A stretch of DNA of 6,861 nucleotides. It comes from Angelakisella sp. GTDB lineage: Bacteria; Bacillota; Clostridia; Oscillospirales; Ruminococcaceae. The stretch's first letter is position 1, and each line of letters begins with the position of its first letter. Under the pieces are notes generated by a model, which was not told the DNA's origin, ran no database searches, and saw only the letters and a program-made list of their open reading frames with translations. Location: contig JAAWEO010000116.1 of assembly GCA_022794295.1 (NCBI GenBank), positions 1 to 6,861 on the forward strand, written 5' to 3'. Below are positions 4,883 through 6,861 of the stretch, in pieces. Position numbers and translations under genes: made by a program.

Positions 4883-5842
4883 TCAGTCCTCTGCCCCGGC
4901 ATCCGCTCCCGGGGCCCGGCCGGGGATATTCAGGGACAGCCGGTCAATAAGGCCCACCAGGTTGGCGATCTCTGGCTTGGAGAGCTGGGCGTCGGCGCCC
5001 ACCTGCTCCCCCTTGCGGCGCATTTCCTCGTTGATCAGGGAGGAAAAGAGGATCACGGGGATATGGCGCAGGATGGGATCGTTTTTGATCAGCTTGGTCA
5101 GGTGGTGACCATCCATTTGGGGCATTTCGATATCGCTGACGATACAGCAGACATGATTTTCGATGGGGTCCCCCTGGCTCTTGGCCTCCTCCAGGTAGTT
5201 CCAGGCCTCCTGGCCGTTGTTGGTCACCGCCAGGTTTTCGTACCCGGCCCGGCGCAGGGACTCGGTGATCATCCGGGACAGGAGCATGGAATCCTCGGCC
5301 AGCAGGATGGGCTTTTCGCTGCGCTGGCGGGGGCCCAGCTTGTTGATATCCTCCACCTGGATGCCCAGCTCGGGGCTGATCTCGGAGACGATCTTTTCGA
5401 AGTCCAGGATGGTAATCAGATGATTTTCAAAGTCGGCGATACCGGTGGAGACCCCTTCCTTGCCGCCATAGATCACCTGGTCGGGCTTTTTGATCTGCTG
5501 CCAGGAGATCCGGGCGATGCCCACCACGGTATGGACATGGAAAGCAAAGTTATGGTTGTTGAAGTTGGTGATGATAAAGATATCCCGCTCCGGGTTGGTG
5601 GAGGCAGGCAGATTCAGGTACCCGCCCAGGTCGATAACGGTAATGACCATATCCCGGGATTTGAAGATGCCCTCGATGTTGGCCTGGGCCTTCTGCATAG
5701 GCTTTACCGGGCAGACCATCATGATCTCCACCACCTTGGCAACGTTGATGCCAAAGGTTTCCCCGGCGATGGTGAACTCCATGATCTCCAGCTCGTTGGT
5801 GCCGGACTCCAAGAGGATTTCTGTTTGTCTTTCCATCTGCAT
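4883..5842 (-). CDS. cheV: Chemotaxis coupling/response protein CheV
   Basis: CheV fuses a CheW-like scaffold to a phosphorylatable receiver. It couples chemoreceptors to CheA, and phosphorylation by CheA adjusts receptor output (adaptation). The 319-residue product has a CheW domain at about 15-155 (EIMEFTIAGETFGINVAKVVEI start; RDMVITVIDLGGYL core) and a receiver domain at about 175-305. The receiver has acidic pocket E183/D184 (LAEDS), phosphoacceptor D237 (SDIEMPQMDG), S267/S268 (FSS) and K289 (LSKPE), so it looks active. The short Ala/Gly/Asp-rich tail is variable. Two ATGs compete: 5842 (used) and 5836 (MERQTEIL). Neither has a strong ribosome site; GGAAGG lies 12 bases before the first. 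It sits 117 bases after the toxin gene. Confidence 0.95.
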   Translation of the reverse strand: MQMERQTEILLESGTNELEIMEFTIAGETFGINVAKVVEIMMVCPVKPMQKAQANIEGIFKSRDMVITVIDLGGYLNLPASTNPERDIFIITNFNNHNFAFHVHTVVGIARISWQQIKKPDQVIYGGKEGVSTGIADFENHLITILDFEKIVSEISPELGIQVEDINKLGPRQRSEKPILLAEDSMLLSRMITESLRRAGYENLAVTNNGQEAWNYLEEAKSQGDPIENHVCCIVSDIEMPQMDGHHLTKLIKNDPILRHIPVILFSSLINEEMRRKGEQVGADAQLSKPEIANLVGLIDRLSLNIPGRAPGADAGAED

Positions 5843-5889
5843 TCTTCACAGCCGCCTTCCATATATAAATGACAAAACGCCCCATATAT

Positions 5890-5919
5890 TATTTATCGGA
5901 CGATGTGGGGAAAAAGCAA
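5890..5919 (-). promoter_or_regulatory. Possible cheV promoter
   Basis: On the minus strand TTGCTT (5919-5914) and TAAATA (5895-5890) are 18 bases apart, a modest sigma-A match. The sequence CCGATAA (5899-5893) also resembles the -10 element of the motility sigma factor SigD, but no TAAA is seen 15-16 bases upstream. The region is AT-rich next to GC-rich genes. Evidence is weak. Confidence 0.3.
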
Positions 5920-5959
5920 GAGGGTCTTTGCGGGATTTTGCCGAAAGGGGAAGCAGGGT

Positions 5960-6271
5960 CTATAAATACCTGGCATAATCTCGGGTCCCGTGGAAAAGCC
6001 GGTAGATGCAGACCTTCTTTCTTTCATCATCAATGGTATAAATCACCACATACCTGCCGATTAAAAACCTGCGAAATCCCCGTTGACGATGCCCGGGAAC
6101 TTTGGAAAATTCAAACATTTCCGGGTACTCTTCCAGCTTTTTTAAAACACCTTCATATTCCGCAAGCCATTTTTCCGCAGCCTGTGTATTTCCCAGATTT
6201 TCCACCAAATACTGAATGATCTCCGCAATGTCACATTCCGCTGATTGGGTTTCATACACCGTATAGGCCAT
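5960..6271 (-). CDS. RelE/ParE-family toxin of a type II TA module
   Basis: The product is 103 residues, typical for RelE/ParE toxins. It begins MAYTVYETQSAECDIAEIIQ, the usual first strand and helix, continues through a helical pair (to about 50), and has the conserved Arg-rich strand region (R62, R64, R67, R68; GRYVVIYTID) and the family tail (IYRLFHGTRDYARYL, with R91, H94, R97). RelE-type members cut mRNA on the ribosome, whereas ParE-type members poison gyrase. The lack of an obvious RelE catalytic set and the HGTRDY tail lean towards ParE-like, but the target cannot be assigned. The start overlaps the antitoxin end by 20 bases, with AAGGGA just upstream. The gene looks more AT-rich than the flagellar genes, which suggests acquisition. 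It is intact. Confidence 0.88.
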   Translation of the reverse strand: MAYTVYETQSAECDIAEIIQYLVENLGNTQAAEKWLAEYEGVLKKLEEYPEMFEFSKVPGHRQRGFRRFLIGRYVVIYTIDDERKKVCIYRLFHGTRDYARYL

Positions 6272-6521
6272 ATTTTTCCCTTAGCTTCTTTACCGAATCC
6301 CGGGCAAGGACTACCCGCCCTTTTTCCACGTCCTCTGCCGCCATGGCAAGCTTTTCCTCGATATCCGCCAAGGTCATTTGACGCTCATAGGTTTCCATGC
6401 TCATAACGACCATATCCCGTCGGCCGTTTTGGCTGATAAAAATAGGCTCTGTGGACTCCCGGCACATTTGGGCAATCGCATCGGTATTTTGCAGTTCCCC
6501 AATGGAAATGGTTCGGGGCAT
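6252..6521 (-). CDS. Phd/YefM-family antitoxin
   Basis: The antitoxin neutralises the toxin encoded immediately downstream and usually represses the shared promoter. It has 89 residues. The N-terminal DNA-binding Phd/YefM fold includes ISIGELQNTDAIAQMC and the hallmark PIFISQNGRRDMVVMSMETYE (about 26-46). The C-terminal half is helical and charged (EEKLAMAAEDVEKGRVVLA) and would wrap the toxin. The end DSVKKLREKYGL resembles the tails of Phd antitoxins. The start is supported by AGGGAGGTGA ending 4 bases before the ATG. It precedes the toxin and overlaps it, the standard TA order. Confidence 0.88.
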   Translation of the reverse strand: MPRTISIGELQNTDAIAQMCRESTEPIFISQNGRRDMVVMSMETYERQMTLADIEEKLAMAAEDVEKGRVVLARDSVKKLREKYGLYGV

Positions 6522-6554
6522 GGTTTCACCTCCCTATGGCTGTATGGTAAGCTT

Positions 6555-6582
6555 ATTATACCACAGATATTCTTTTTTGCAA
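6555..6582 (-). promoter_or_regulatory. Toxin-antitoxin promoter with overlapping dyad
   Basis: On the minus strand TTGCAA (6582-6577) and TATAAT (6560-6555) are separated by 16 bases, with TGG directly before the -10 (extended TGn). TGGTA (6545-6549) and TACCA (6559-6563) form inverted half-sites spanning the -10 box. They are a plausible operator for autorepression by the antitoxin, as is usual in Phd/YefM systems. The strong ribosome site AGGGAGGTGA follows at 6535-6526. Confidence 0.7.
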
Positions 6583-6653
6583 GACAAAACGGGGGGCGCC
6601 TTTTCCGGCGGCGGCACCTGTTTTTGCGGCGGACCGGCAAAGCCCAAGCAGCC

Positions 6654-6684
6654 AAAAAGGGCACCGCCAAATGGCGGTGCCCTT
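6654..6684 (-). terminator. Intrinsic terminator of flagellin gene
   Basis: On the minus strand AAGGGCACCGCCA pairs with TGGCGGTGCCCTT (13 bp, 6684-6672 with 6669-6657) with only 2 unpaired bases, so the top pair probably opens to give a 4-base loop. TTTTT (6658-6654) completes the signal. It lies about 60 bases after the flagellin stop. It isolates the flagellin transcript from the toxin-antitoxin module. Confidence 0.85.
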
Positions 6685-6746
6685 CTGCCCCCGGGTGGGG
6701 GCAAGATCGTTTGTTGTAAGAACAGACGAACCAGGGTAAGAGGAAC

Positions 6747-6861
6747 TTACTGCAGCAGCTGCAGGACGCTCTGGGGCTGCTGGTTGGCCTGGGCCAGCAT
6801 GGCCTGGGCGGACTGGACCAGCACGTTCATCTTGGTGTAGTTCATCATTTCCTTAGCCATA
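6747..6861 (-). CDS. Flagellin, C-terminal end (partial)
   Basis: Only the last 37 codons and TAA lie in the window; the gene continues beyond the right edge. The visible peptide reads MAKEMMNYTKMNVLVQSAQA then MLAQANQQPQSVLQLLQ. This is the conserved D0 helix of bacterial flagellin, including the heptad-like pattern and the MLAQANQQPQ-VLQLL ending that packs in the filament core and serves in export and assembly. The window-edge ATG is internal and not the start. Symbol hag or fliC would depend on the organism. It is transcribed towards the TA module but ends at a strong terminator. Confidence 0.93.
   Translation of the reverse strand, partial: MAKEMMNYTKMNVLVQSAQAMLAQANQQPQSVLQLLQ

Noticed and set aside
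5063..5872. 269-codon open frame antisense to cheV
   Set aside because: Shadow of cheV: low-complexity Asp/Gly/Leu/His composition and no recognised domain.
6585..6653. GC-rich tract between flagellin terminator and TA promoter as a second terminator
   Set aside because: Only a 4-bp stem (CGCC-GGAAAA-GGCG) can be drawn, and it is separated from the nearest T-run by a C run. No clear function.

Overview
The window looks like a motility locus from a fairly GC-rich Firmicute, probably a clostridial gut-type bacterium (Oscillospiraceae-like). This placement is inference. It rests on strong GGAGG-type ribosome sites, TTGCAA/TATAAT-type promoters, a CheV scaffold, a flagellin tail typical of Firmicutes, and a hairpin-rich intergenic repeat of a kind I associate with those genomes. 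All recognised genes are on the minus strand, so transcription runs from high to low coordinates.

In transcription order the layout is as follows. The last 37 codons of a flagellin gene enter from the right edge (6747-6861), followed by a strong intrinsic terminator (6654-6684). Next is a two-gene type II toxin-antitoxin module: a Phd/YefM antitoxin (6252-6521) and a RelE/ParE toxin (5960-6271), overlapping by 20 bases and with their own sigma-A-type promoter. cheV follows (4883-5842), a CheW-receiver fusion with an intact phosphorylation site. A 389-base spacer to the fliE start carries two tandem hairpins, a cluster of short palindromes, a good promoter (TTTACA-N17-TATAAT) and a leader with competing hairpins next to the fliE ribosome site.

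The basal-body and switch genes come next: fliE (4188-4493), fliF (2365-3951), fliG (1356-2363) and fliH (557-1372). fliF-fliG are 1 base apart and fliG-fliH overlap, as in a tightly coupled operon. fliE and fliF are unusually separated by 236 bases, which hold a 32-codon small ORF whose TGA overlaps the fliF ATG. FliE joins the MS ring to the rod, FliF is the MS ring, FliG is the rotor/switch subunit on FliF, FliH is the export-ATPase regulator, and CheV links receptors to the CheA kinase that sets rotation direction.

Bases 1-556, where fliI would usually follow fliH, hold no convincing gene. They contain many hairpins and a recurring AACGAGAC octamer, and are best read as an intergenic repeat or structured element that may end or interrupt the operon. 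I see no clear new defence or enzymatic system. The most unusual parts are this element, the regulatory spacers around fliE and fliF, and the toxin-antitoxin pair between flagellin and cheV.
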